The position numbers were made by a program, and so were the translations under genes. Below, piece by piece: positions 23,590 through 35,282 of a stretch of 64,000 nt of DNA. Within the stretch, counting starts at the first letter, position 1. Each line of letters opens with the position of its first letter. This DNA comes from Pyxicephalus adspersus. Its lineage: Eukaryota > Chordata > Amphibia > Anura > Pyxicephalidae. The stretch covers positions 124,682,933-124,746,932 of the forward strand of contig NC_092858.1 of NCBI RefSeq assembly GCF_032062135.1, read 5' to 3'. The notes beneath the pieces are model-generated. The model ran no database searches, was not told the DNA's origin, and was given only the letters and a program-made list of their open reading frames with translations.

Positions 23590-24090
23590 CTGCCACAAAA
23601 GAGGTATTGCAGCAAGAGGAGTAAGACTCTATTGCAGGGATGCTGCTCTCTTTCCCTTCTGCTGTGTTCAATTGCTTGGCAGTTCTGTGCAAAGTTCCAG
23701 CACTTCTGCTCTCTTCTCACACATTCCTAATGCGCATATTTATGATGGACTGTCCTATTACTAATAGGAAATTGAGTGCCTTGCCTGTTCAGTACTGCCT
23801 GGTATTAAGGCATAGAAAAGAAAAGCTTTTATTTTTGGTTTATGTTGTCTATCTGGTATGTGGCGATAAGAAGAAAAAAGGAAATAAATCTTGGTGAAAA
23901 TATGATACACAAAATATAATTTATAGCAGAAGGAAATTAGAGCATGCTTCAAAATTCTTGTAATGTAACATGTTGGCAGATCTTCATAAAGCATGGAAAC
24001 TGGCACTATATCAAACATATACTGTTGACATAAACTCCTACTAAATATTTCACCATTATACTGGTTGGAGTAGCATGTCTTACAAAATAT
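23590..24090 (+). repeat. Unclassified dispersed repeat, copy 2
   Basis: Direct counterpart of 19435-19900; shared blocks include actgcctggtattaaggc, ttatagcagaaggaaatta, tggaaactggcactatatca and gtagcatgtcttac. Confidence 0.7.
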
Positions 24091-24479
24091 TGTCACAGGT
24101 AATGTTTATTGTATTGGGCAAGAGCCATAAACTTCCATACAGGACCAGTTTTTGCAGTTCTGTGATATATTTGTTCTTGGTCTGATATAAATATCTTGCT
24201 TGCTCATTTTATTCTATACATATTAAGTATTGCTTTTCTTCAGGCCAAAAGGGCTTCCTTTTAGTACTCTTTGACAATATTTTAATAATAAGGAAAAAGT
24301 GAAATTTCTGGTTATTTATATTTTAACATATACATGTATATTGGATATGGAAATTAAAGAGATAATACATTAGCAGGTGCTGCCATGTCTATATAGTGAT
24401 CACTGTGGTTTGTTATCCTGATCACTGGCCAGAAATGTCGCCTCGATCTTTGTTTGTAAATTTGATGATGGGTCAGGAA

Positions 24480-25375
24480 TAGACATTCTAACCCACTGTC
24501 CTTTTTATTAATAGCAGTGATCTATTCAAATTCTGGGCATGGTGTCAAGTGCAAATGCAAATTTGAAGTCTGTCTTGGGCTTCCAAGAGCTCAGGAATTT
24601 ATCATATATGTATAATAACAGGGCAGTGGGCTTCTTATTAAGAAACAGATCTTTCATATGATCATTCATCTCACCAAAAAAAGGAAGCCAATGGGATGCC
24701 CATGTCCTTGCAATAGCAAGTTTTGCTGCATAGAAGATATAAAAAAGTAAAATAATAGTCTACCTGGGAGATATTCATATCCATCCAATAAAAGTGCCCC
24801 CTCAGGGTTGGGTAGTAGGTTTAGTACCAAGATGGAGTTAGTAAATGGAAAGATCACAGCCTAAAATCATTGGGTCCATGGAGAGTCCCACCACATACAG
24901 AACATAATGCCCTCATACCAACACCCCCAAAAGCAGAGTGGTATCATGGAGGAATAAGATTTGGAGAACCTGTTTAGAGTTAGGCACCAGCAGAATAGAT
25001 TACGTTATAGGCATCCTCCAGGATTGAGATATTAATGGAGGTCCACGCAATATTGATCCAGATCAACTCTCACAAGTACTCAGTATGTACCTTGCCAAAA
25101 TCTCTTCCACGCACCTCTGCGTACTGGTGTTTATGTGTCTGCAAAACTTCGACAGTGAGCAATGTATGAAAAAAATCAGACCTCTAGCACGGGGGTCATC
25201 CTGACAAGTCCTCTCAAAATCAGTGAGCCAGAATGGAGGGTCTCTGTCTTTGATGATTGAGTTCACATAACAGTCTGTAAATATGAGAGAGATTCCGAGG
25301 TAAGGGCAGGTCTCTGGGTTCCAATGGCAATTATCCACTAGGGACTGTTTCAGTGAATGTCAGATTCACTGGTTT
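24480..25375 (-). mobile_element. 3' part of an L1/Tx1-like retrotransposon
   Basis: The - strand carries ORF2 C-terminal-like text: WNPETCPYLGISLIF (25320s), PFTNSILVLNLLPNPEGALL (24850s), LLFYFFISSMQQNLLLQGHG and later FLSSWKPKTDFKF. Frames are interrupted by stops and the reverse transcriptase core is absent. Confidence 0.5.
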
Positions 25376-25721
25376 ATAAAAGGAAACATCAATAGAAAGC
25401 ATTGTTCAAAGTCCCCTCCTATGCTTTGCCCTGCAGTTGCCAATCCTTCCAGGAGTGGAGGTTCCAGCAAATTCACCCCAAGATCAGGCCAATGCTCAAA
25501 GAAGTTGAGAAAAAACCCAGAGTCATATCTCAGACTCCACAGACCTTAGTTAGCATGGTAGATTTTTAAGTTCATGACAGTACAATTAGAAAAATAAACC
25601 AAAGTAAACTAAAGTATGGCTTGTTTGTAACTATTGCTAGTAGAAAGCCTCCTATCTCTAAAAGAACATTGCAGCATGGCTTAAGGTTGCAAAGTTGCAT
25701 CTGAAACAATGTCCTTTGGAC

Positions 25722-25796
25722 CAGTGGTCGCCAACCGGTGGTCCACAGCTCTGGCCAGTGTGCCCCAAGCCCGGTCAGAAGAAGGACTCCCCTGTG
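25722..25796. mobile_element. hAT end fragment inside Tc1
   Basis: Begins cagtggtcgccaaccggtgg, a classic hAT terminal repeat, and occupies the place where about 20 bp of Tc1 text is expected. No matching right end was found, so this is a partial or internally deleted copy. Confidence 0.5.
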
Positions 25797-25977
25797 ATGT
25801 TTGGCAAAAACCAAGCACAGCATATCAGCACAAACCACCTCTTACCAACACCTGCAGTTATTGAGTTGACCGTGAGTTCCTACTTATATCAAAGTATTTT
25901 GGACTACCAAAGTAGTCAAATGTGAGGCCATCTGTGTGACAGCTAATGCTTGGATGAAATATGGTCTTACAACAAGA

Positions 25978-27403
25978 TGAGGGTGCAAAACCTTTGGCCC
26001 GTGGGCCACATTCGGCCTTCTCCTTATTCCCGCTCTGCTCCTTGTTTTGTGGGGGATGGAGAACGTGCATCCCCTATCATTTTTATGAGATCATGCTACC
26101 AGGAGAAGGTTCTTCCTGAGCATGCTCATGTTAGCTTCCTGAGAATGGTGTGTATTATGGACCTCAGCAATCAGCTGTGGCTGCTCCCCACCCACCTTGT
26201 ACTGTGAGATAATCCCAGCAGCAGCATGACAGCTGTGTCTTTGTGCTCATTTACAAAACTTTAAGGCTGCGTTTTGACTGGTGGTGAGGTTGAAGTGCGG
26301 TTACCGCTTCCTCGTGCTATAGAACCCTGCCTAGGAGAAGACGCTGATTGCCACCTGAAGACAAATCTGCAGACACTGGGGTGAGATGGACTGATCGGCT
26401 GGTGGGGTGTCACTTACACATGGCCATTTACCTTCTTTGAACCCCAATTTCCCTGGAACAAAGGGATTTGACAACTTTAAATGTGGGAGCCAGTAGGAAA
26501 CTCATTTTGTCCCCACACCTCCTTCCCTATTAAAATGTTATACCCATCATATCATGCCACCCTGTCACACATAGCTTTCCCCCTACTCTCTATGAACCCC
26601 AATTTCTATGCAAGAAAAAGGAAATGTGACTGCAAGTGGAGGACTCTTGCGGCTAACTGCTCCTAACATTTCATCACTACGGGGCCATTACAAGATACAA
26701 AAAAACTATACCATTGCTACCCTGTCACACATATCTGGCCATTTACATTCTGGGAACCCCAATTTCTTCTGAAAGGGGGGATGTGGGTATATTAAAATGT
26801 AGGATAAGTGGGGGACTTTTGTGGCTAACTCTCCCTAAAATATTATTGTTGTGGTGCAGGATAAGAAAAACTATACCTATAATACCGTGCTACCCTGTCA
26901 CACATACCTTCTACCCTAATTTCTCAGGAACAGGGAATGAAAGGGACCTGAATATGTAGCAGTAAGAACATGTCCCCCTTGGCTATCTGTGACATAATTT
27001 GCATTTCTCTGAAAGTTGCAAAACTGCAAAGATTTTGGGGTACAAAGAAAATTAGCTGCCCTCCATAACGCAGGATGCATTGCATGGTGTAGTTTCTGCT
27101 CTGTGGTACAGAAATTGTAAATGGGAAGCAATATATGAATGGCCAGCACTGTATAATAGATTTAGTTTTGTATCTTTCATTAATAAAATGTTACATTAAT
27201 AAAATGAGCATCAGATGGTGAGTGCAGAAATTCTTGATTTGTCATTCCGTTAATTTGGTGCATGTATGTTACGGTAACTATAAACATTTCAAAATCATTT
27301 CCTTTCATAGTAAAACTATTCTAGTTTTAAACATACCTTTTTAATGTTTGTTGGCACATGTCAACAGCGGCCCCCAGATAAAAAAAAAGGTTGGGCACCA
27401 CTG
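25978..27403. mobile_element. hAT element with perfect 8-bp target duplication
   Basis: Left end tgagggtgcaaaacctttgg and right end aaggttgggcaccactg form imperfect terminal repeats. The octamer caacaaga flanks both sides exactly (25970-25977 and 27404-27411), and removing the element restores continuous Tc1 text. The 1,426-bp interior contains about three direct copies of a 150-bp unit (ccctgtcacacatatctgg with ggccatttac; 26520-26920). No transposase frame is seen. Confidence 0.85.
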
Positions 27404-27850
27404 CAACAAGACAATGATCCAAGCACAATAGCAATTCTACAAAAGAAATCCCGAAAAAGAGAATTTGTTGACCCAAAGTTTAGACCTCAACATGATCGAA
27501 ATGCTGTGACAGAAAGCTGTGCATAAAGAAATTCCCACAAACCTGAATTAGTGTATTGTTGTAAAGAAGAGTTGGACAAATAAATTAAGGAATGGATAAA
27601 GTCATACAGAAAATGATCACTGGTTATTGCTGCTAATTGCTGCTCCACAGACTACTGATCATGGTAGTTTTTCACATATGCCTTCCCCATTTTGTCTTCA
27701 CTTTTATTAAATAAATAATGACACTGTGGAATCTGTCTTGTGCTGTTTTACCCCTGAGGTTAGATTGAAATAATAATAAAACCTGCTAAAGGCCTGATGA
27801 TTTCTATGTTCTGATACATAAAACCTTACAAATCAAAGATGGTATACTTT

Positions 27851-28373
27851 CATTTCTCCATGAGTGTGTCCAAGGTGGTCAATAAAATAAAGTCCAGCTA
27901 CACAAGCAGCTACACAAGCATTGGACCTGGTCATTATAGGTATCACTTCTACATCTCTATTGCAAACATCATGTGCTGCTCAGTCCTGCTCCCTTAGGTC
28001 TAACAACTTGCACCCCAGTACCCACCTCTGGCATCCTGTAAAATGGTTTTAGATATTAATGGGGATGGGGTCCTCCCCAAAAACCCAAACTTTTACTATA
28101 CATTTGTCACTCCTTTGTTTATTGTACTCATTGTCTGTAGAGGAAAGACTAAAAATTATTATGATTTAATACATTTTTAAAACCAATGCTGTCAAAGAGA
28201 ACTACAACATCTGTCCTGAGAAATTGTTTTCTCATGAAAACATGTTTTCTAACGTACTTCTCCCTGTCCAAAAGAGAAATGATGAAAACTTCTCTTACTA
28301 ATATTTTCCCAGAATTAGAGTACAGATTGCACTGGTATGTTGGGTGCTTTCCTTTATTTGAGTTTTTATTACT
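27851..28373. other. No recognised feature
   Basis: Unassigned intergenic sequence between the Tc1 remnant and the solo LTR. Confidence 0.4.
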
Positions 28374-29506
28374 TGTGACAGAGTGTCCCTAGAAAGGGTA
28401 GAAAAGGTCAGAAAAGTGTTAAAAAGGCTCCAGAGAAATGAAAGTGAGGATGTTTTGAATATGTTTCCAAGGGAGTGAAAGGGTGGGTTCCTTGGCCCAA
28501 CCCAATCCTGACTGGGTTACAATGCACCTGCACTCAGGTGCAAGAGGTAGAGAGGAGGCTAAGTTGTGCTCAGCAAGAGGCTGACAGAGGAAGTAATCAG
28601 CCAGAGGGATCCAGGCTGAGAGTGAGCAGTCAGAGGCTGAGAGAGAGCCAGAGGGATCCAGGCTGAGAGAGAGCCAGAGGGATCCAGGCTGAGAGTGAGC
28701 AGTCAGAGGCTGAGAGAGAGCCAGAGGGATGCCAGTCTGAGAGAGAGAGCCAGATGGATGCCAGTCTGAGAGAGAGAGCCAGAGGGATGCCAGTCTGAGA
28801 GAGGGAGCCAGAGGGATGACAGTCAGAGAGAGGGAGCCAGAGAGATTCCAGTCTGAGAGAGAGCCAGAGTGGATGCCAGTCTGAGAGTGAGCCAGAGGGA
28901 CGCCATGCTGAGAGAGAGCCAGAGGGACGCCAGGGTGAGAGTGAGCCAGAGGGATGCCAGTCTGAGAGTGAGCCAGAGGGATGCCATGCTGAGAGAGAGA
29001 GCCAGAGGGATGCCATGCTGAGAGAGAGCCAGAGGGATGCCATGCTGAGAGGGAGCCAGAGGGATGCCAGGCTGAGAGTGAGCCAGAGGGATGCCATGCT
29101 GAGAGAGACCCGGTTGGATGCCAGTTTGAGAGAGAGCCAGAGTGGATGCCAGGCTGGGAAATTGATTAGCAAGGGGCTGAGGGAAGAGGATCAACACTGT
29201 GTTGCAAGATGGAGGGTGCATAGGAGGCAGCTCAGGTAGTTCCCAGAGCTGTGGGGGAACAGAGCTTGGCCTTGAACCAGCAACAATAACATGTGAGTGG
29301 AACTGGATTTGCTTATGCTATAAAATGCTTTACTGTTTGTCAGGGAGGGACTATCTAAGTATTTGTATGTAGTTGCTCACGCGAGCCATTTCTTTTGTTT
29401 AAGTGCTAATAAATAGACAGGCAGGAGCCTGTTTGAACTGCAACGTTGAAGTCTGCTGTCTGACTTACTGCTGTCGTCTGGCCCCGTTGCTAGGGGCGAT
29501 ACCACA
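28374..29506 (+). mobile_element. Solo LTR (Gypsy-like size) with TACT target duplication
   Basis: Starts TGTGACAGAG and ends GATACCACA, with TGTG/CACA short inverted ends. TACT flanks both sides (28370-28373, 29507-29510). Near the 3' end are a TATA-like gctataaaatgc (about 29317) and AATAAA (29408-29413), followed by a TG/CT-rich stretch, as in R and U5 regions. No internal coding region or second LTR is present. Class is inferred from the 4-bp duplication only. Confidence 0.6.
28590..29160. repeat. 27-bp minisatellite inside the solo LTR
   Basis: About 20 units of roughly 27 bp based on gctgagagagagccagaggg plus atgccat. The unit length is a multiple of three, so it stays open on both strands (MLRESQRDA repeats on +, WHPSGSLS-type on -). 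The long frames there are repeat artefacts. Confidence 0.9.
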
Positions 29507-29510
29507 TACT

Positions 29511-30250
29511 GTTTTAAGTTTTTCAAGTTTTACAGTACATCTAAACCATTGCCATTGACAGTTTGAATGGAGAGGTTTATATTTGCAGCAGACTAATCAT
29601 TAAAATCCACTCAGTTGGAATCAATAGAGAATTCCCAAATCACCCTATTATTCTGAGAAAAAAATTAATCTTACAAAAATGCTGCTTTTATAATCCTTGA
29701 ACACAAGCTATTACTTTAGTCTCAATTTATTTTGCGGTCTGTTAGGCCAAGCTAAAGTAAAAACTTTAAATTTCGAATTTCTAAATGCGAACTTTACATC
29801 AATACTAAGCAGAATGGAGAGTAATATTATTTACAATAGCATATCAATAACAAGATTATTTACAGGAACCCTTAGATTTATGGATTTATTAATGGATATC
29901 CAGACCAAAATTAGTGTGCCTGTTTGGGGTTATTTTGTATTATGGAAACAAGCAAATCTTTCAATACTGATCCCTAATAAACAGCAATTTTGCTCAGAAA
30001 TCCACATTTTTGAGACATGTACTGTATGTAGTCTGTGTACCCAATCAAAGTAACAACCCTCGAGTAATTGTATCCACTTAATCCAATTTAAATATATATG
30101 TGAATAGTTTTGTGGTTTTGATTTCTTATAGGCTATCTAGATTACACAGTAATGTCAAAAAAAGTTTTTTTTTAATGAATACATTTCATACCTGATAGTA
30201 TTGAACAGTGACATGCTGCCATCTTTAGGCTACGATGGTATTTACAGGTG
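29511..30250. other. No recognised feature
   Basis: AT-rich unassigned intergenic DNA; the 118-codon open frame at 29697 has no recognisable motif. Confidence 0.4.
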
Positions 30251-30275
30251 TGTTTAGTGATGGAACCAGTAGGAT

Positions 30276-30560
30276 AACCTTTTCCAACCAGCGTTCTATG
30301 AAACCTTGGGGTTCCTTTCAGAAGTTGCTAGAGCTAATTTGGGTAAACTGCATTTTCTGCCCTTTCAGCATTCATTTGTACTATTATAACTATTGTACTT
30401 TATAACTTATTAGTATTTGTTTTTCTTCCCACTGACCCCCAATGTAGGTAGCATTTATTCCACTGACTACCTGTGTAAAGAATGCTTTATCGGTGACCAG
30501 GAGCACAAGGCAGCCCTTTTACCAATGATCACCAGTAAGCCAGTACTTTTGCTGCTGACC
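30276..30560 (+). mobile_element. hAT-like fragment
   Basis: ccttttccaaccagcgttct, then ggggttcctttcagaagttg, cttcccactgacccccaat and a series of 'ccactgac'-type spacers, shared with 66-240 and 35110-35280. Confidence 0.4.
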
Positions 30561-31091
30561 ACTAAACCAAGGGGCAACATACGAATGAGTTAATCCCCTT
30601 CTTCTCCCATTCTCAGGTCCTAACTAGATAAATGGAAGGTAGTCTATATACCTGGTAATCTATAGCTAACCCTCTGCAAAAAGGGTTGGTCTGTATGCTG
30701 TCACAGAGCTATCAGGAAAGGAAAATTACGGTAATTTTCCTTTTTTTCAGACTGCTCCATATAAGCATATGAATGGAAAATAATTAACCCACACAGGGAG
30801 ACAGGCTCAAAAACACTTAAAGCCCACAAAGAAACTGAGGAGAGAACTTTTTGACCATAACTAATAGTAGTTAGTGGAAGTAAACTGAACAACAAAAAAA
30901 AACTTGGTCACCTTTTCCTTTGCAGATCTGTGGATCCATCTGGAGGTTTGCTGGATCAGGTCCCGCGGGCCCCTAAAAAGAAGGTAATTTTTACCTTATA
31001 ATAATGGATTGTCTACCCTTTTATGTAAGGTAAAAATTTTTGTTTAGGTCCGCTTTAAGGCTGCCCGTTTCATGCAGTAGTGACACATAAT

Positions 31092-31273
31092 GGGTCTGAG
31101 TTAATAAAGCTCTCCAAGTCTAGCAAACCTGGAACAGATCTGGTCCAGAATTGAAAAGATTTGCTAACAAATAGCAAATGACTTAAGAAATCTGTTCCAG
31201 GTTTGCTGGATAATCCAGGTTCACTGATAAAAGTGTATCCTTTTCAGCCTATGAGAGCTTTAATAAATTAGAC
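31092..31273. repeat. Palindromic MITE copy D
   Basis: gggtctgagttaataaagct to gagctttaataaattagacc, with the shared centre ttgctaacaaatagcaaatg and arm ggtttgctggataatccagg. Confidence 0.75.
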
Positions 31274-31344
31274 CAATATCTAAAACTCTTCTGGCTGCCA
31301 TGACAGCCACAAAAAGGCTGCCTTCAGTGACATCAGATCCAGTA

Positions 31345-32020
31345 AGATAGCAATCTAGTAGGTGAGGGAATTTACACACAATAGGATGGGAGATATGTAG
31401 TGGTGGGAAGTAGTGGTGGTTTCAAAAGGCAGAAGAAGATGGGTAGGCAAGTTTAAAAAAATAGGTTTTGAGAGCTCTTTTAAATGAGCAGAAAGTAGGA
31501 GCAAGCCGAATAGGACGAGGAAGACCATTCCAGAGAGTTGGGGCAGCTCTAGAGAAGTCTTGTATCCGGGAGATTTGGAATTTGAGGGGGGGATGATGAT
31601 GAGTTCTGTTTTATCCAGGTTGAGTTTCAGGAATCGGTCAGACATCCATGAGGAGATGGCTGACAGTCAGCATGAGACCTTCTCCAGAACTGAGGGAGAC
31701 AGGTCAGGGGTGGACATATAGATTTGAGTGTCATCAGCATACAGATGGTACTGTAAGCCAAAGGAGGATATGAGACTACCGAGAGAAGAGGTGTACAGAG
31801 AAAAGAGAACCGGTCCAAGGACTGACCCTTGGGGAACATTAACAGGGAGGAGAGTGGGTGAGGAGGAGTTACCATTGAAAGAAACTTGAAAGGAGAAGTC
31901 AGACAGATAGGAAGCAAACCAAGTGAGAGCAGTGTCACTGATACCAATGGAGCGCATGATTTGTATTAGAAGGGGGTGATCAACAGTGTCAAAAGCTCTT
32001 AGCTCTGATGGGGTCATTGG
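31345..32020 (-). mobile_element. L2/CR1-like retrotransposon fragment (reverse transcriptase core)
   Basis: The - strand encodes [31 protein letters not shown] and the catalytic YADDTQIY, then [15 protein letters not shown] and the 3' untranslated text including tcctattgtgtgtaaatt. Frameshifts near 31665 and 31640 break it, and the 5' part is missing. Confidence 0.8.
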
Positions 32021-32539
32021 TCACTTTAGTAAGAGCTGTCTCATATTCATTATTTGAAAAAAAGAATTCTTCTATTAAAAACGTAATATTTATTAAATGT
32101 AAAAACAATACACATAATTGTACAACTTGCAATTGTCCCAGTGTTTTTAAGGTTCTACGCATTTTATGGACATGGATCCACTTTCTTAGGAACCACTCTG
32201 GGACAATTTTCTTATTAATTAATTTCTTGTTAATTTCTAATTAACGCTGTTCTCTTAAATACCCACCAAGCGCAAACAAACCAGGACGGCAGACTAGTAC
32301 CGATCAGTTCCTGATGGAATTTTTTAAGCTTGTATCACCTTATTCCTTAAGCCATATAACATTTTTCCACAAATACCAATCCAGAGAGATCATTTCTGAT
32401 ATTTCCTTTCTTCAATCCTAAAGAGTTTTCCTGATTAACCAAAAGCCAAAGCAAATCAGACAAAGCACACACACAGATTAATTCACTCTCTTTTTATCTC
32501 TCTCTCCCTGTAAAGTTAAGTTTTTTTTAGATGGGCTTC

Positions 32540-32593
32540 ACTAAGTTATTTCAGGAGTTCCTTCATGTAAAAAGGTTGAGAAAGGTTGCTCTA
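32540..32593. mobile_element. Right-end fragment of a hAT-like element
   Basis: ttatttcaggagttccttca and ggttgagaaaggttgctct match the right end of the Charlie-like family seen at 34736-35279. Confidence 0.35.
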
Positions 32594-33232
32594 GATTGTT
32601 TTTGATCAGTATGAATGAGCTATCATAGTGATCACATAATCAATAACCTTTTTTTTCTGAAAGCTTGTGTGTGCTCCTAGCTGTCAAATGAGGAACATAG
32701 TTTAACACTTCCTTGGTCTGGATTGTTGCTTCCTATTACACAAGCCAATCTCTTTATCATCCCTCTTTTATTTTAAAAATGACACTACGGTATGCATTTG
32801 ACTAACTATGCACTGGAAATAGTGATTTCATGTACATTTTTATAGTCTATCTAAAATAATTGTAAATTAATAATTTATATTCTCATTTCAGCCAGCAAGT
32901 GGAGCTCTTGTTCCTTTTCAAACATTTTTTGGAGACTTCTTAGCCTTTGTGTTGAAAAAAGCTGCTATTCAATGAGCTCAAGGACTCAAGTTGATCATGC
33001 AAGTGATTACATAGTAAGTGCAACTCCTAGTTTTCCTTCTCTCGATATTCATCAATCTATACTGGATCGCAGTCTGCCTATGCTTTTGGACTGTCAGCTT
33101 ATGCACCTCTAGCCAAACAGAGTAAAAAGTCCAAGGTGAAGTAAAATTACTCCAGCTCATTTAAATGCATTTTTTATTCATTGTGTTTATTCCTAAAGAA
33201 TATATGCTACATGCTATTGTAGCCATGTGTGA
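32594..33232. other. No recognised feature
   Basis: Unassigned intergenic sequence. Confidence 0.4.
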
Positions 33233-33240
33233 TTCTAAAT

Positions 33241-33427
33241 CAGGTGCCCACACCTTTTTGGCTTGCAAGCTACTTTTTAAAGTCAAATGATCTACCAACA
33301 ATAAAAACTTGGACTTAATAACTCCTGTGAGTGGTAGAGTTTATTTTGAAAGGCAGGGTTCCGCAATCTATTTGCGTTGCCCTTGCGATCTGCCGGTAGA
33401 TCGTGATCCACCTGTTCGGCACCCCTG
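33241..33427. mobile_element. Short hAT MITE with target duplication
   Basis: Ends caggtgcccacacctttttg and ttcggcacccctg are inverted. Flanks ttctaaat (33233-33240) and gtctaaat (33428-33435) match at 7 of 8 bases. Near the right end is gatctgccggtagatcgtga. 187 bp, non-coding. Confidence 0.75.
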
Positions 33428-33435
33428 GTCTAAAT

Positions 33436-34733
33436 CAAATCTTTATTATGTGATAGAAAGTTGATTGCATCCAGTTATTGCTACAATGTTTACTATATAT
33501 TATAAACAGTATTATAACATATATATATGTATTGTGTTATCCATATTTCATTTATCACATAAATTAAGAAGAAAGGTTAACTGCTAACATCTTATTAAAT
33601 GGTATAATATAAACAATATTTATGTTTGTATATACCGTAAATATTTATTATAAAATATAATATTATATATACTAAAATATTGTATTAAATACCATGCAGA
33701 CCTATGTATCTGGTGTGCACAATACCATATTAAACCACTACAATCCATTGCAGGTCATACAGACTTCAAAAAAAAGTATACCCAAAGTAATATAAAATCA
33801 GCATTTAAAGATCACAAGAAAAACAACTAAGCACTAAATAAAGCAAACAATAATTTTCAATACTAGCACAAGACTTTCAGACTTTTTTTATTATAACCAC
33901 AGATGAAAAAAGTCATTTAGTACTGAAATACTTCTTCAAGTAATTTGGGCTGCACAGACAGATTTTTGTATCCATCAGTAATAGGCCTGAATTACCCTGA
34001 ATTAACTGAATTAATGGAAGTAACAGTTACAACAGATCTGAAAGTGTAAAGTTTACTTTTTGAAAAAATATAGCTACAGCTCTCAACTTGTGAATTGAGC
34101 TGTGACAAAATAGTCTCATAATATAGCTTGTGCAATTTTACAGTTTCACAGAACCACACTGCATTATCCTAAACATTTCATAAAAGTCAAAAATTAATGC
34201 ACAAAACACAACCTCACACTCTCGAAATTCTCTCCCATCCCCATATCCCCAATTATTCCAAAAATATTCAAAATATAAACTTTAGGTATGTGTTTTGAAG
34301 ATACACATACTAGAGACATAACTCTATCGGAAAAACATGGCTATAGGCTGCCCACCCTTGTATAATGCAGAGGGGAAGGGAATTTGGAAACAGCAGCAAA
34401 GGGAGAAGGGCAGGAATTTAGGGCAAGCAGTTGCAAAAATTACCTATATAACCATGGCCTATCGACCCTTCCCCAAAATGGATGTCCACACAAAATATGA
34501 GGGAGAAAATTTTACAACCAGAGGGCAGGGCAGGCAGTTGCCAAATATAGGTACAGGATCCTACAACCTTAGTCCGCCTCTCACTCATATCTCAGTGTAC
34601 AAAAAATTGCCTTCCTACTTCTCTGTTTTCCTCTGCTGCACCTCCTCCATCTTCTCTTTGTCACAGGTTTCCCAAAAATACAATCACTTATGATTTCTTT
34701 TGTTATTCATTTTAATATTTACAAGTAGTTTTT
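33436..34733. other. No recognised feature
   Basis: Very AT-rich (33480-33700 is dominated by ATAT-type words), no coding or terminal-repeat signal found. Confidence 0.4.
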
Positions 34734-34883
34734 TTACTACCATTCTCAACCCACTGGGTTCCTCCAGAGTTTGCCAGGGGTTCCTTCAACTGTGGTTGAT
34801 TGCCCTCCCTTTTGAAGATGCTTGCATAATTCTTGGGCCAGAATCATTCGGTAGAGCCAGCTGCCTGACTCTAATAAGTCTTT

Positions 34884-34949
<66 letters not shown>

Positions 34950-35279
34950 TTAATAATAGTAAACAGGATTTATATAGCACCAACATATTATGCAGTGCTG
35001 TACATTAAATAGGGGTTGCAAATGACAGACGAATTCAGACAGTGACACAGGAGAGGACCCCTGCCCCGAAGAGCTCACATTCTAGGAGGTAGGTGAAGTA
35101 ACACACATTTGGGGGAAGTTACACACAATAGATATTTCAGCCACCACTGTAAGAGGGACATTCTTTCCACTAGCTACCAATTTAAAGAGGCTTTTTTTCC
35201 ATTGACCCTCAATAAACTGGTTTTAACATGGGTTCCTTGAACCCATTTATCAATTTTCAAGATGTTGAGAAATGCTGTA
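34734..35279. mobile_element. hAT-like element interrupted by an L2 tail
   Basis: Left end accattctcaacccactggg and right end gttgagaaatgctg are inverted. A - strand L2-like 3' tail (34886-35131) lies inside it. No clean target duplication was found. Confidence 0.5.
34886..35131 (-). mobile_element. L2-like 3' tail with (ATT)n/(AAT)n
   Basis: An (ATT)n to (AAT)n stretch (34886-34957) is followed by aggatttatatagcaccaac, cgaagagctcacattctagg and gttacacacaatag, the complement of the 62220-62425 tail. Confidence 0.7.
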
Positions 35280-35282
35280 ATA

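Larger units (their letters stand above)
25430..27850 (+). mobile_element. Degraded Tc1 transposon split by hAT insertions
   Basis: Tc1 transposase text runs from about 25440 (ttccagcaaattcaccccaa), through 25572-25721 (catgacagtacaattag; gttgcaaagttgcatctga) and 25797-25977 (ccaagcacagcatatcagca; aatgtgaggccatctgtg), and resumes at 27404 (caacaagacaatgatccaag; gacctcaacatgatcgaaat; gctgtgcataaa). The QQDNDP-type motif straddles the second junction. Many stops and frameshifts leave it non-functional. Confidence 0.8.

Noticed and set aside
28590..29160. CRISPR-like array
   Set aside because: Units are contiguous with no unique spacers, and the genome is vertebrate.
28630..29172. 180-codon open frame on the - strand
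   Set aside because: It is the translation of a 27-bp minisatellite; both strands stay open because the unit is a multiple of three.
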